Shown piece by piece: positions 47,060 to 58,989 of a stretch of DNA of 64,000 nt. Position 1 is the stretch's first letter, and every line of letters starts with the position of its first letter. Source of the DNA: Theobroma cacao (taxonomy: Eukaryota > Streptophyta > Magnoliopsida > Malvales > Malvaceae); contig NC_030852.1 of the NCBI RefSeq assembly GCF_000208745.1, positions 24,290,636 through 24,354,635 of the forward strand, read 5' to 3'. The notes beneath the pieces are model-generated. The model was not told the DNA's origin. It searched no databases and worked only from the letters and a program-made list of their open reading frames with translations. The position numbers and the translations under genes were made by a program.

Positions 47060-47580
47060 TGGAAAAATGAGAAAAAAAAAGGCATTATATTTAAAAAAAG
47101 CTTTTAAACTATTAAGAAAACTTCAAATAAGTTTTTATACTTTTATTATATTTAATTAAGTCTTTATATTTTTATTTTAAATCAAATACTTTTATGACTA
47201 CTGATTGACTTAGTCAAAATGTCATTTGTCTTTATATACCATGTGGTGTTGATGTGAAATGTTAACATATCATAATTGATGATGGTGTAGCGTGTTGACA
47301 TATCATAATTGATGATGACATAATATATTAATTTATTATAATAACATGATCATATAGTATTTTTTACCTTTTATATCAATGTCATGTCAATACCATGTGA
47401 ATATAAAATAACAAGTGATATTTTGACTTATAACAATTAGTCAATAATTAGTCATAAGGGCTTATTTGATCCAAAATAAAAGTATATGGGCTTAATTGAA
47501 AGTAATAAAAGAATAAAGTCTTATTTAATTTTTTTTAAATAATTTAAGAACTTATTTGAGTATTATGTCAAAAAAATAGA
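47060..47580. mobile_element. Palindromic element B, related to A
   Basis: Same design and many shared words (TATACTTTTATTATA, TTTATGACTACTGATTGACT, CATAAGGGCTTATTTGATCC, TTGAGTATTATGTC). It is more diverged and lies about 300 bases from element A, in the same orientation. Confidence 0.6.
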
Positions 47581-47734
47581 AAAGTAAGAAGGCATAAGGC
47601 TAAAAAAGAAGAAGAGAAAAAGAAAAAAAATAAAGGACGCATATAAAAGTCTTGAATTTATTAAATAAAAATGTTTATTAATTTTATTAAAAAGTTATGA
47701 TGATATTTTTGTAAGTATAGACACTTATTTTTGT

Positions 47735-49217
47735 CGAGGATATGTATTGAATTTTGAAAATATAAAAAAATAAAAAAAATTAGGAAAATAGCGAAAAATA
47801 AATAAATATGAAAAAGGATAAGGATAGATTTGCACCAATTTTAATTCTAAATGAACTTAAAAATTTAAAAAGAGATTAAGTTAGATTGAATCAAAACTTA
47901 AGAAACCCATTCAAGAAGGAATAGAACACATTGAGTATAGATATACCTAAACATCAAACCCAAAAAGGGACAAAAAAAAATTGAGAATCAACAATTGGCA
48001 GAGGAAAGAAAAAATAGTTTTTGGAGTCCTTGGATTTTGGGGTTTTGATTTCTTTTTCTAGATTTAGGAAAATTGGGTTAGTTTAAAAAAGCTACAAAGG
48101 GACAAGGGGATCAGGAGGATTCAGGGTATGAGGTGGTCCTGTCGAAAAAACCTTTCACTTAAAGAGAGTAAAAAAGGTTAAAAATAAAGAAAAGAAGAGA
48201 AGGAAAGCTTTTATTCCAACAGTAAAACTAGTCGTCGTTTTAGGCTCTAAGAAAAAGGAAAATTTTGGTGGATTGGACATGGCCCACACGATGACTCCAA
48301 CCAATTCTTAAAGCCTATTAGCTTTGTTTTGGGTTCTGAAGCCCAAGAAGGTAAATAATGTTTTTCTTTTCTTTAGGCGATTTAATTTTATAAGGGCATA
48401 ATATAAGGATTTTGAATTATAAGACATATTTTAGGAAATCATAAAATTTGGTTAATTTGAATAATAATTATTTAAAAGTAAATCTTTTAAATGAATTTTG
48501 TAAGGAAGGTTACAAGTTGTAACTTTCTTAAATTTTTCAAAGTAAAATTAGTTTACGACGCCTTGCCATAAGCGTTAGGGGTAATCTTATAATTTAAGTC
48601 TTACAAAAGAGGTTTTATTTTAAATAATTATTATCATGCAATAATACTAGAATCACACTATTAATGTTTTCATGTAAGTTTGATAAAAAGTAAATAAATA
48701 AAAACTCTTCAATGACGAAACTTTAAAAAGGTTATAAGTGACAGCTTTTTGAAAATTTCTAGTTAACAGATTTTTTTGGAATTCTGCCATGAATGTTGGA
48801 GTTTTCAAGGATATTTCAATACCAAAAGGTTTTTGTTTATTTCAATCTCAATATAAATAAATAAAGATTTTCTTATGATGAAATTTCAAGAAGGTCATGA
48901 GTGATAATTTCTTACAAATTTATTGGTGAGAGATTTTTCTTAAATTCTGTCATAAGTGTTGGAGTTCTCAAGGAATATTTCAATATCAAAGAGTTTTTGT
49001 TTACTTTAGGAAAATAAAAATAAAATTAAACATTGAATAAGGCTAAAAGACACATAATAAATTAAGTACCAATTAAATGGGCATTGTAGGGTGCTATTAC
49101 CTTCTTCACACGTAACTGTACTCTCGAACTTAAATCTATCTTACAGATCAGAACTTATTTTTTTAATGAACTTAAGTCAAGCTTAGAACCTTATTAAGAA
49201 AAATAAATTCACCTAGG
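47735..49217. repeat. Left arm of a large palindrome
   Basis: It matches in reverse complement 49316-50761 plus 53498-53605. Examples: GAAGCCCAAGAAGG against CTTCTTGGGCTTCAG, TAAGGATTTTGAATTATAAG against TTAAAATTCAAAATCCTTA, and CAATTGGCAGAGG against CCTCTGCCAATTG. Inside the arm a unit of about 180 bp (TTCAATATCAAAGAGTTTTTG, GTGAGAGATTTTTCTT) is repeated twice. It has no gene. The loop between arms (about 49218-49315) contains a smaller hairpin, AAGTCGAACTAT against ATAGTTCGACTT. Confidence 0.85.
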
Positions 49218-51009
49218 TAATCAATCATACCTAAACAAAAAAAATTGATAGCGACTTCTTTTAAGTCGAACTATTGAGTTTCAAGACTCATGTTTATGAT
49301 AGTTCGACTTGCAATTGACCACCTAGGTGAATTTATTTTCACTAATGAGGTTCTAGTTTCACTTAAATTCATTTAAAAAAATAAGTTCTAATCTATAAGA
49401 TAGATTTAGATTTTAGAGTACAGTTACTTGTGAGGAATGTATTAACAGCCACATAACGGCCATTTAATTGGTACCTAATTAATTATGTGTCATCTTTTAA
49501 CTTATTAAATTTACTGTTTAATTTTATTCTCATTCTCATATTTTTTAAATAAACAAAAACTCTTTGATATGGAAAAAACACTTATGGTAGAATTCAAGAA
49601 AAATCTGTCATCTAAGAATTTTCAAGAAGTTAACACTTATACCCTTTTGAAATTTCATCATTAGATAATCCTTATTTATTTGCATTTTTATCAAATTTAC
49701 ATGATTGAGATAAACAAAAACTCTTTCATATTGAAATATTGATTGAAAACTTCAACATTTATAGCATAATTCAAGAAAAATCTCTCACCTAGAAATTTTC
49801 AAGAAATAATCACTTATAACCTCTTGAAATTCCATTCTAGGAGAATCTTTATTTATTTACTTTTCTATCAAACTCACACAAAAACATTAATATTGTGATT
49901 CTATTATTATTTTATGGTAATAATTATTTAAAATAAACTTTTTTTGTAAAAATAATTTATACGATTACCCCAACGCTCATGGCAAGTTCTCATAAACAAT
50001 ATTCCTCTAAAAAATTTAAGAAAGCTACCACTCGTAACCTTCCTTAAAAATTCATTTAATTTACATTTAAATAATTATTATTTATATTAACCAGATTTCA
50101 TGATTCCCTAAAATGTGTCTTAAAATTCAAAATCCTTATATTATGCTCCTATAAAATCAAATTGCCTAAAGAAAAGAAAAGTATTATAATATTTCTCTTC
50201 TTGGGCTTCAGTACCCAAAACAATGTGGATTCAAGCTACTGGGTTTTAAGAATTGGTTTGGGTCAAGATGCAGGTCGTGATCTAATCCACCAAAACTTTC
50301 CTTGTTCTTGGAAACTAAAACGACATAGTTTTACTTTTGGTATAAAAGTATTGCTTTTCCTCTTTTCTTTATTTCTAACTTCTTCATTGTCTCTAAGTGA
50401 GAACTTCTCTCTAAATGAAAGATTCACTCTTAAAGACAACTCATTCATTGAATTCTCTCGATCGCCCATCCTTTTAATCGGAATAGCTTTTTTACAAACT
50501 AACCCAATTCTCTTAGATTAAAAAAAGAAATCGAAACCCAAGAACTTAAGAATTAAAAAAAAACCCTATTGGCTATCCTCTGCCAATTGTTTCTTCTTAG
50601 TTTTCTTCTCTTCTTTTTTTTTTTTCATGTCCCTTTTTGACGTTGATGCTTGGGTATTTTTATTTACAATGTATTCTATTCCTTCTTGAATTAGTTTCTT
50701 GAGTTTTGATTCAATCTAACTTAATCTCTTTTTAGATTTTTAAGTTCATCTAGGATTAGGATGTGAAATCCCACTCTAATGGAAAATGCTAAGTTAAGAA
50801 ATCCTTAGATGAGCATGATGATTTTGTGTTTTGAAAATTTAAAACTCAGTTTTAATTTTGAAAAAATTCATGTTTTGATGTATTAAGATAATTTAATAAG
50901 TTTGGTGTTAAAAGAAGTCCAATTGAACATGTTTCTAAGATTTATTTTTGCTTATTGAAGCTTATTTATCGATAAATGTTCTTGATCATTCGATAGATAT
51001 AATCTAGAA

Positions 51010-51215
51010 AGGTTTTTTTAAAGCAACCCTAAAGAACATCTATGAATAAATGACCAGATTTATCCACAAATAGCCAGATCAATCGATAGATGGCCCAATC
51101 TATCGATAAATGATCTATGTTAGATAGCTCTATCTATCAATTGATAGTAATGATAAAGTTTTTAAAAGAACCTTGAAACCTATCTATTGATAGATGGCCT
51201 CGATCTATCGATAAA
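51010..51215. repeat. Cluster of ATCGATA palindromic words in LTR copy 5
   Basis: Words of the type CTATCGATAAATG, AATCGATAGATGG and CTATTGATAGATGG recur about eight times in both orientations within 200 bases, ending at a TGACGTCA-like TGACGTCATT. They lie just before the candidate TATA box, in the U3-like part of the LTR, and may be regulatory sites (inference). Confidence 0.6.
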
Positions 51216-52104
51216 TGACGTCATTTTCTAAAAAAAAGAAAGTAAAAACGTATTTTCACACCCAATATTATAAATATATCATAAGAAACGACGGTTTTCA
51301 GTCTTTAGCAATTTTTCAAGATATTTTCTTTAACCTTAAACTCTCTCAACCTTTTTTTGGATCAAATCACCATTTTTTATGATTTCAAAATTAGTTTTAG
51401 GTTTTTAAGAAAAATATGACATTTTTAAGCTTTAGAATCTTTAAAACTTGATTTTTAGATTTTGAAAATAAGATTTTGTTGCTTAGATTTACTCTTTGTT
51501 GTTGGAGTTTAAAGGTTTTGCAATTTTACTTAGCATCTAAGCTTACTTGAGATAATAATAAAAATTTTATGAATTTTCTACTTATGGGTATTTGTAGAAT
51601 AGTGAGTTTAAGCTAAAAATTTTGTTGTAAATGAATCCGACTAATTTTGAAAAGGCTTAGTTAGATTATTGTGTGATTTGTGGATTGAGGATTGATTATT
51701 ATAATTATTGAATGTCTAAGAAAAAACGAAACTCCGTTGGAATTGCTAAAGTAGATTGGTACTTTTTGATTTAAGCCACCATTTTCGAAGTGAGTGAGTA
51801 CACCATTTTTAAAACTATTTTAGTATGTAAAGTTGAAAGCATGATTTGAATAATTGAGGGTTTATTGATGAGTATGATTTCCCATAAATATTTATTTTAG
51901 AAAATGTATCTATGGATGTGGAAATGTTTTGAAAATTGGTTTTCAAAACTTATATATATGTAAATATGCTATTATGTATTAATTTTCAACAAGGAGGACA
52001 AACCTTTTTATTATTGCAGTTCACTCGATTACTCTAGCCTTCAAGCTAGTGTGGGTACGAGAATTATATATATGTGATTGAGAATGGTTATGGAGGATTA
52101 AAAT

Positions 52105-52650
52105 GTTCTTGAATGTAAGTACTATGATTGTGGATTGAGAAAGTCTCCACTTTTCCTTGATTCATGTGTTTAACATAAATTGGTATGATCTTCTATAAAA
52201 TTTTGACTATGTTGTGATTGGTTTTAGTTCTTGAATGTAAGTACTATGACTATGGATTGAGAAGGTCTCCACTTTTCCTTGATTCATGTGTTTAACATAA
52301 ATTGGTATGATCTTCTATAAAATTTTGACTGTGTTGTAATTGGTTTTAGTCCTGGTGTGGGGTAAAAATACTACAAGGATGAGATTGGTGAGCACACCAT
52401 CCATTCCCCTTGCATATATTTGGCTCTAGTCTCTTTGTGGGGGTAAGAATACCACAGGATTAAGCTTGGCCAACGTGCCACCTTTTCCCCTTTTGTATGT
52501 TAGTTCTAGTCTCAATGTGAAGGTAAGAATACCATAGGATTAAGTTAGAAATTGTACCACTTTTTCCCTTTTTATGAGTCTCGGTATGGGAGTAAGAATA
52601 CCATGAGGATGAGTTGGGTGAAAGTACGCATTCTCCCCTTAGTTTGCTCA
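52105..52650. repeat. Tandem duplication and minisatellite in LTR copy 5
   Basis: A 122-bp unit starting TTCTTGAATGTAAGTACTAT is present twice, then a unit of about 70 bp (GGTAAGAATACCACAGGATT... TTTTCCCC) about four times. It lies in the same relative place as the minisatellites of copies 1 and 2. Confidence 0.85.
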
Positions 52651-54406
52651 TGGTATGTATTGATATAATTTATTAAATGAATGGTTCATTCTCAATTAAA
52701 TGTTAGATGTTGAACTTGAAAGTTCATAAATTACTTACCGTTTTCTCCTTGCAAACGTGTTGTAAGTTGAGCTTTGATATGAATATTATATTTTTTGCAT
52801 CATGAGTTTTGAATGCATTTATAGTTACATAATTGTCATAATTATTTTGCAACAATGATTTATTACCAAGAAAAAAAACTCTTATCCCCTAGCGTATCCC
52901 ATTCCCTGCATCCATTCACAAAATTTTTGTAACTCACACGTTATTTTTTTCTATTTTGTTTTAGATTAGTAAATTGTTTGGCTAGGCAACTTGTGGAGTA
53001 ATAGCCCAGCTCATTCATGGTAAGTGTGGTAGAACTTTCTTTTCAGCCTTCTGATGTTGTACACTCTGCAATGTGCCCACTCTCGTTGTAAACTGTTTTG
53101 TTATAATGAACTATAATATGAAAATAATATTGATAAACTTGTTTACGTTTTCGCATATTGTGTTAAGCCTTGAATATGGGTGCATTTTGATATTGAGACT
53201 ATGGTGGACGAACCATAGTAATATAAACACAGAATACGTGTTGAACCCCAACTGTTTAACATTGTGACTATTTACATGATATGTGATAACACCACACTTG
53301 ACGTTAAGAAGTTCTGTATTGAAGTGGCCTTGTTGAATTATTGAATATTTTGATTACGGATGAACTTATGTCTGTGGATACAACGGATAACTAGCCCATG
53401 CATTTATGAATTCAAATTTACTTGGGTCTAGTGGGCTATTTTTACATAGTTCCATGCGTCGGTCACGATCCCTTCCAAAATGGGATATGACATAGAATTG
53501 ATGCAAACCTATCCTTACCCTTTTTCATGTTTATATTTTTTTTTTTTTGTTATTTTCTTGATTTTCATTTTTTTATATTTTCAAAATTCAATAAACATCT
53601 CCAAGTGTTGAATATCCTTAATTAAAACATTATTTTTAATAAAATGTTATTATTTTTTTTAGTGATAAAATGATATTTGGCATAAAATTTTTAAAATATA
53701 TATTAAAGTTTTAAATATTAATTTTTAATTGAAAGATAAAATGGTATTTTTGCACTTATTCCTCATATATTCTTTTACATGCTTTTTACTAACCAAATAT
53801 CATAATAGATTAATAGTATTCCGTTTATATTCCATTTCATGAATCAAATTATAAAATGGTTATTCCTCTTATACTATTTTAACATAATGACTATTTCATT
53901 TACGAACCATATATACCATAAGAGTTTTTATTCATTAAAGATATTTACTCTTTAAATAAATTTAAATTTATAAGTAATTCACATCTAATAAAATTCATTA
54001 AATCCAAATTGATTTTTAATATAAATTTAGATAAAATGTCATAAATTATAATTTCAAAACTTTTATAGGACTTCACATATATATTTTTATATATATACGT
54101 TCATATGTATTATAAAATATTGTTTTCATTTATACCAACCAAACAATGAACCCTCTCTGATTAACCGGAATATATTTAGACCTAAAGCCAAATTAAATAT
54201 GAAGCGGAACAAGACACAAGATCAAGCGCGCGCGTAGGATAAGATGGTAACTGTCACTGCACACGTTGACACACAAAAAACAAACACAAACATAAACCTG
54301 AGTTTATCAAGTTCTATCCATTAACCATTCCAACGAGGAAATCAAAGCAACAAGAAAAGGAAGAACGAAGAAGAAAAGTGGATATTGGCCTTGGGCTTGG
54401 ACCGAA

Positions 54407-57400
54407 ATGGACATTTGGAACAAGGCTCGAAGCTTCGCGGAGGAAGCAGCAAAACGCTCCTCGGAGCTGACAAAGGAAGCGGCTCGGCGGTCCTCAGAGC
54501 TGAGCATTGGCTCCGCCAAGCTTGGCGATATAGTTACGGAGGCTTCGAAAAGGTCGAAGGGGATCGCGGCGGAGGCGTCGAAACGAGCCGACCAGATCAG
54601 AGTGGAAGCCGCGAAGCGAGCCGACCTTATCAAGTCGTCTCTTGCCGAGGGGATTGCGCCGACACAAAACACGGAGACGCAGGTGGAGCAAGAGAAAGAG
54701 CTGGAGAGGTTTGGAATTGATGAAGAATTAAGAGATTTTGTCAAGGGGATTACTTTGAGCACCTTTCAGGATTTTCCTTTACCCGGTAAATACTTCGTTA
54801 ACTTTGTTTGGATGCTGAGAACAAGTAGGCAGTGGAAAACTGGAAAGTGAATTTGAGAGTTTGAAAAGTCAATGCTGTGATTGATCACTGAGAAAGAAAT
54901 TATAGAATTTCATTATATCAAATGTAATGGTACAAGCTTTAAGCTTAATTCTAATGTTCTATGTTTAGAATTTATTCTAATTAAAAATGTCGTTTCTGAA
55001 GTGTATTTTAGGAATTAGGTAGTTCAAATAGAGTAAAATGAAAATGAAAAAAAAAAAAGAAAAGCATGCAGCTTTTTTTTTCTTCTTTTATCTGCATTTA
55101 ATGGTGAGTTGATTTGATGAGCATCTGGATTTGCAGACGATTCGCCAATGTCTGATGTTCCTACGGTCTCAAATATAAGGCAAGATCTTACGGAGTGGCA
55201 AGAAAAACATGCCAATCTTGTACTTTCAACGGTTAAGGTATATACATTGTTGATGTAGAGTGAGAGCTCTTTTTAGTTGTCTATAAAAAGTATACTTAAT
55301 TTCTAACGCATGTAATCTTTTGAGCAAACAGGTTGTCAAATAATAAAGGTATTAATTCATTTTGAAGGTTTTAAGGTCTTCTTTTAACTTTTATGATGTG
55401 AATGATTAAAATGATAATTGTATGCAAATAACATTTAGAATATATTCAACCGCTACATAAATATAATTGCATTTGGATTTCTTTCCTTCCAATCAGTCAT
55501 CATTTTGTCTATTCTTAGTGTTGCATTCGAAGCAGAAAATTTTCTAACATTATCCCATACTTATTTCCCAATTTGATGAAATATAATAGGCAGATGGTAG
55601 CCATAATCTTCTAGAATCCTTCGGAAAAGAGTTTGTGAGATATTGAAAAATGTTGACCAAGAATAAAAAATTGAAAATGATGGTGATCCTTTTGAATCTA
55701 GTTAAAAATGCAAATTAGCTTCTTCTTTTTATTTTCTTATGATCCATTAATAACATGGTCTGCATCAAACTTGGTAAAGTGAGAGTTTGGTGTTTTATTT
55801 TTGTCTTTGTTGGAAATATGGCCATTTGTTGGAAGTAAATCATTCATTGAGGTTTGAATCATATGCACAATTTTTTATTTTCTTTTTTAACTCTGATTTT
55901 TTTTAATGCAATTTCTATTCTGAATTTGTTGTGGGCAAATTGACCAGTCTAATGTGTATTTACTTCATATAAACTACGAATGTAACTTTTTATGTTTAGC
56001 ATGATAAGCGTAATCATACATGCATGAGAATATGGATGTTGATAGTTCCAGTAACCAAAGTCTACTATTTCTTAAAACTATGCCTTTTTGTTCTTTTATG
56101 CTAATTCCAGGAAATTTCAAAGTTAAGATATGAGTTGTGCCCACGTGTTATGCGAGAAACGAAATTCTGGAGGATATACTTTATACTAGTAAGCAGTCAC
56201 ATTGCACCGTAAGTAACCTTTCTTTCAATATTAAGCATCCTTTTTTTTTTCTGAATTTGAACTCTCGGCTTCATTTTAATTGAGCTTGTCTCAATCTTGG
56301 TAGTTCAGATTATGAATGCTTCCCTGCACTTGTCCTTTTTCTTTAGTTTATGTATTTTAAAAATTTTGCTCAAATTTCAAACCAAAAATAATTAAATAAA
56401 ATGTTTCACCAAGTTTATGATTCCAACATAGTATAATTAAGTCTTCGCAAAACAGCTACTTAATTCGTTTAGCATTGATTTCTTTTCAATTGACTTTTGA
56501 AATTTATCTAAACAGATCCTTAGAATTAATTGCTTAGATAATTGTACATTTGGATCCCAAAGTACTTTCAGAATTTTCCTCACACTGATGCACATTTCCT
56601 TAGGTTTGATTCATCATTTTCTTGTAAGTAGCAGTAAACCCTGATAATTTATGGTTCCCTATAGGTATGAGAAGCGGTACATGGAAGATGTTAAGCAAAG
56701 TTCTGCAGAACAAGTTACGGATGAAAAAGTGAAGGACTCTTCAAATGTTGAAATGACTTCTAAACCACAGGCAAAGGAAACCAAAGAGCATGGTAAAACT
56801 TCGACCTCATCCGCTGAACAGGACCTGGATATATTCCTTTTGGGTGATGACAGTGATGAAGGCCCTGGTACAAAATTTCTTTCTTGAAACATTAAAGTGG
56901 TCTGCTAATTGTCCTTATTCCCTTGAAATGGATTTTCTTTTTCTATATTAGAGTGTGCATTCCTGTTTTTATAGTCAAGATTGCTGATATACCTAGCAAT
57001 TGCTGCAAATGAAAACTGAATCTTCCAGAGAAATTTTTTTTTACGTGAACTGCTTTTAATGTGCTAATCATATGTTTGGTGCTTCAGATGATGGAGATGA
57101 CGGCTTTGATGATGATTTTGATAAAATGGTGGACAGTTCGGTAAGCACAGTTCTCCCATTCTTCATTTGACTGTATTTAGGTTTATGGACTATGTCTTGT
57201 TGTGTTTCATATCTTTGTCAAATTGCTTGGGGTAGATTGGACTGCTAAAAGTGAAAATAAAAGTTATTTGATATGAGTGAATTCATATACCTAAGTTAGA
57301 CTTTACAAAAAAAATGAAAAAATGAGCTTGAATCCAAAGCAATGTGATTTCTAGATTCTTGTAGCTTTCTGATTTTATGGTTGTACCCATTCTCAGTTTA

Positions 57401-57740
57401 AAAGAATCATTTTATCATTTGAAAATGAAAAAAAAAAGAAAAAAGAAAATGTAAACAAGAAAGGGAGGCAGGCTTCTTTGTATAATATGACCCACAATTA
57501 TGATGTTACCTGATGTAATTTATTAAGGACGTAGTACAATGGCCTATGCTTGAGCTGTTGGACACATGAGCACAGCGTGGCTGCGGTTTCGTTGCATTAC
57601 AGTTTCCTTCCAATTTCCAACCAATTCCAATTTGATGTGTCGATATGCTGAAAGCTCTTTCTTACTCTGGATAGATCTTTTAAATGAAGGTATTTAAATT
57701 TTGTTCTAAATTGCAGGATGAGGAGAAGGACAAATCATAG
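54407..57740 (+). CDS. BSD-domain protein, six exons (intact)
   Basis: Exons 54407-54785, 55137-55237, 56111-56208, 56665-56867, 57088-57140 and 57717-57740 join through GT-AG introns with consistent phase into 285 residues. Residues 11-76 form six 11-residue units (for example AEASKRADQIR), a charged amphipathic helix. The BSD domain is about residues 113-193: FQDFPLP, then LTEWQEKHANLVLSTV, ELCPRVMRE and the signature Phe-Trp in KFWRIYF. The C-terminus is acidic (residues 253-283, DDGDDGFDDDFDK). BSD domains occur in TFIIH p62, synapse-associated proteins and several plant proteins of unknown role; a transcription role cannot be assumed. The start is the first ATG of the open frame and gives a good N-terminus. 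An AATAAA lies 76 bases after the stop. Confidence 0.93.
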
Positions 57741-57815
57741 AAGATGCAGAAGCTGGTGTCAACATGGTGAATCATTGCTGTCATCAGATTTGGAAAGTTG
57801 GAACACTTTCTGTAG

Positions 57816-57821
57816 AATAAA
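57816..57821 (+). terminator. Candidate poly(A) signal of the BSD-domain gene
   Basis: AATAAA 76 bases after the stop codon. A donor-like AG/GTAATTGG follows at about 57830, so a 3'-leader intron or a later poly(A) site is also possible. Confidence 0.4.
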
Positions 57822-58499
57822 GTTCTGGCAGGTAATTGGTAGCTCTCTCTGTCAAATATAAGAAACCATTGGCATTGGTGTTTCATTTTCTTTGCCACAT
57901 GTTTTTTCGTTTCTTTTAGGAGGGAGGTAGGGGTGCCAACTTGGCTGTGTGTGTAAAGAAATTTTTTAATGATTTTCCCGCAAAAGCTGTGGTTTAGTAA
58001 ATCTAATTTTCATTCAACTTACTCCCCTGTGCTCTTACCTCGAAGGCATTGTTAGTGTTTGGTACGCGATTCGCGTGGGTCAGACTATAGTATGTACAAA
58101 TTACTAAAATATCATAGTACACAGGTATGGAATTCAGAATCAATAATACAGTAGATTGTCATTGTTATTTGGGAATTAAATGCATTTCCTATCTGTAGTA
58201 TGTACAAAAATAGGTTTGTAAACTATATATGTAAAAAAGTTGTGATGAAATATCAAACTTAATTTAGATAATATTTGATTTTTTATAATTAGAGTAATTA
58301 AAAAAATAATAAAACGTAAACCTAACTATTAGCATACACTAGTTAATAACATCATTTAACTCTAGGTTTTTTCACCATTTAACCATCCTAGTATTTTTCT
58401 TTCGATTCAACACCAAAAATTGAAAAAAAAAAAAAAAAGGCCTGCGTGCATCAATTCATATTACTGTTTAATAATTTAACTTTTTATTGACCTTTCATC

Positions 58500-58985
58500 A
58501 ATAAAACAATATTTTGCTTAAATAGTAAAAAGGTTCTTGAATTATATGCGTTTTGTAATTGAGTTTTTGTACCTTTATCATACCCAATTAAGTTTTTGTT
58601 TTTTAATTTTAGTCAATTGAATTTTTGTTTGCTTATTTTATTTAATCGAATCCTTATCTTGTAATGTAAAAATAATGGACATTATTTCTAATGACAATTG
58701 TATACAAAATTTGACATAACATGTTGATTAAATACAATAAAAGTTAATGATGTGAAATTTCTTGTGATGAGGTGTATCAAGTCAACAACTACAACAAAAG
58801 CTAATGCCATGGCATGTCACGTTAGCAACCCTTTTCTTACATCAACATGACATATTAGATTTCACGTATGCAATAAGTGATAGTTGTCATGTCTATTACA
58901 TTTTTATTACTAGACAAGCAATCAATTAGGTAAAAAATAAAAAGAATAAAGACTCAATTGGGATTTAATTGCAACATTGCATATC
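58500..58985. mobile_element. Weak inverted-repeat element
   Basis: TTGTAATTGAGTTTTTGTACC and CCAATTAAGTTTTTG on the left resemble the reverse complement of AAGACTCAATTGGGATTTAATTG on the right, and the middle contains GACATAACATG-type words as in the palindromic elements at 46.3-47.6 kb. It may be a diverged member of that group. Confidence 0.4.
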
Positions 58986-58989
58986 GTGT

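Larger units (their letters stand above)
50762..53492 (+). mobile_element. Solo LTR inside the palindrome (copy 5)
   Basis: It begins TGTGAAATCCCAC and ends GGGATATGACA, flanked by TAGGA (50757-50761) and TAGAA (53493-53497), a 5-bp duplication with one mismatch. The 3' end (TTTACTTGGGTCTAGTGGGC) matches the 3' end of copy 1, so both are forward. A TATA-like TATTATAAATATA is near 51268. Inside are a 122-bp tandem duplication (about 52105-52348) and a minisatellite. No coding region. Confidence 0.85.
49316..53605. repeat. Right arm of the palindrome, split by a solo LTR
   Basis: The arm runs 49316-50761, is interrupted by the LTR at 50762-53492, and resumes at about 53498 (TTGATGCAAACCTATCCTTA) to 53605, pairing with 47735-47840. 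The frame at 50162-50521 is part of this arm; its equivalent in the left arm is not open, so it is not treated as a gene. Confidence 0.85.

Noticed and set aside
50162..50521. A 119-residue frame in the palindrome
   Set aside because: The equivalent sequence in the other arm is not open, and the peptide resembles no known family.
54307..54762. A 151-residue reverse-strand frame over exon 1 of the BSD gene
   Set aside because: Shadow of the BSD coding sequence, whose 11-residue repeats keep the opposite strand open.
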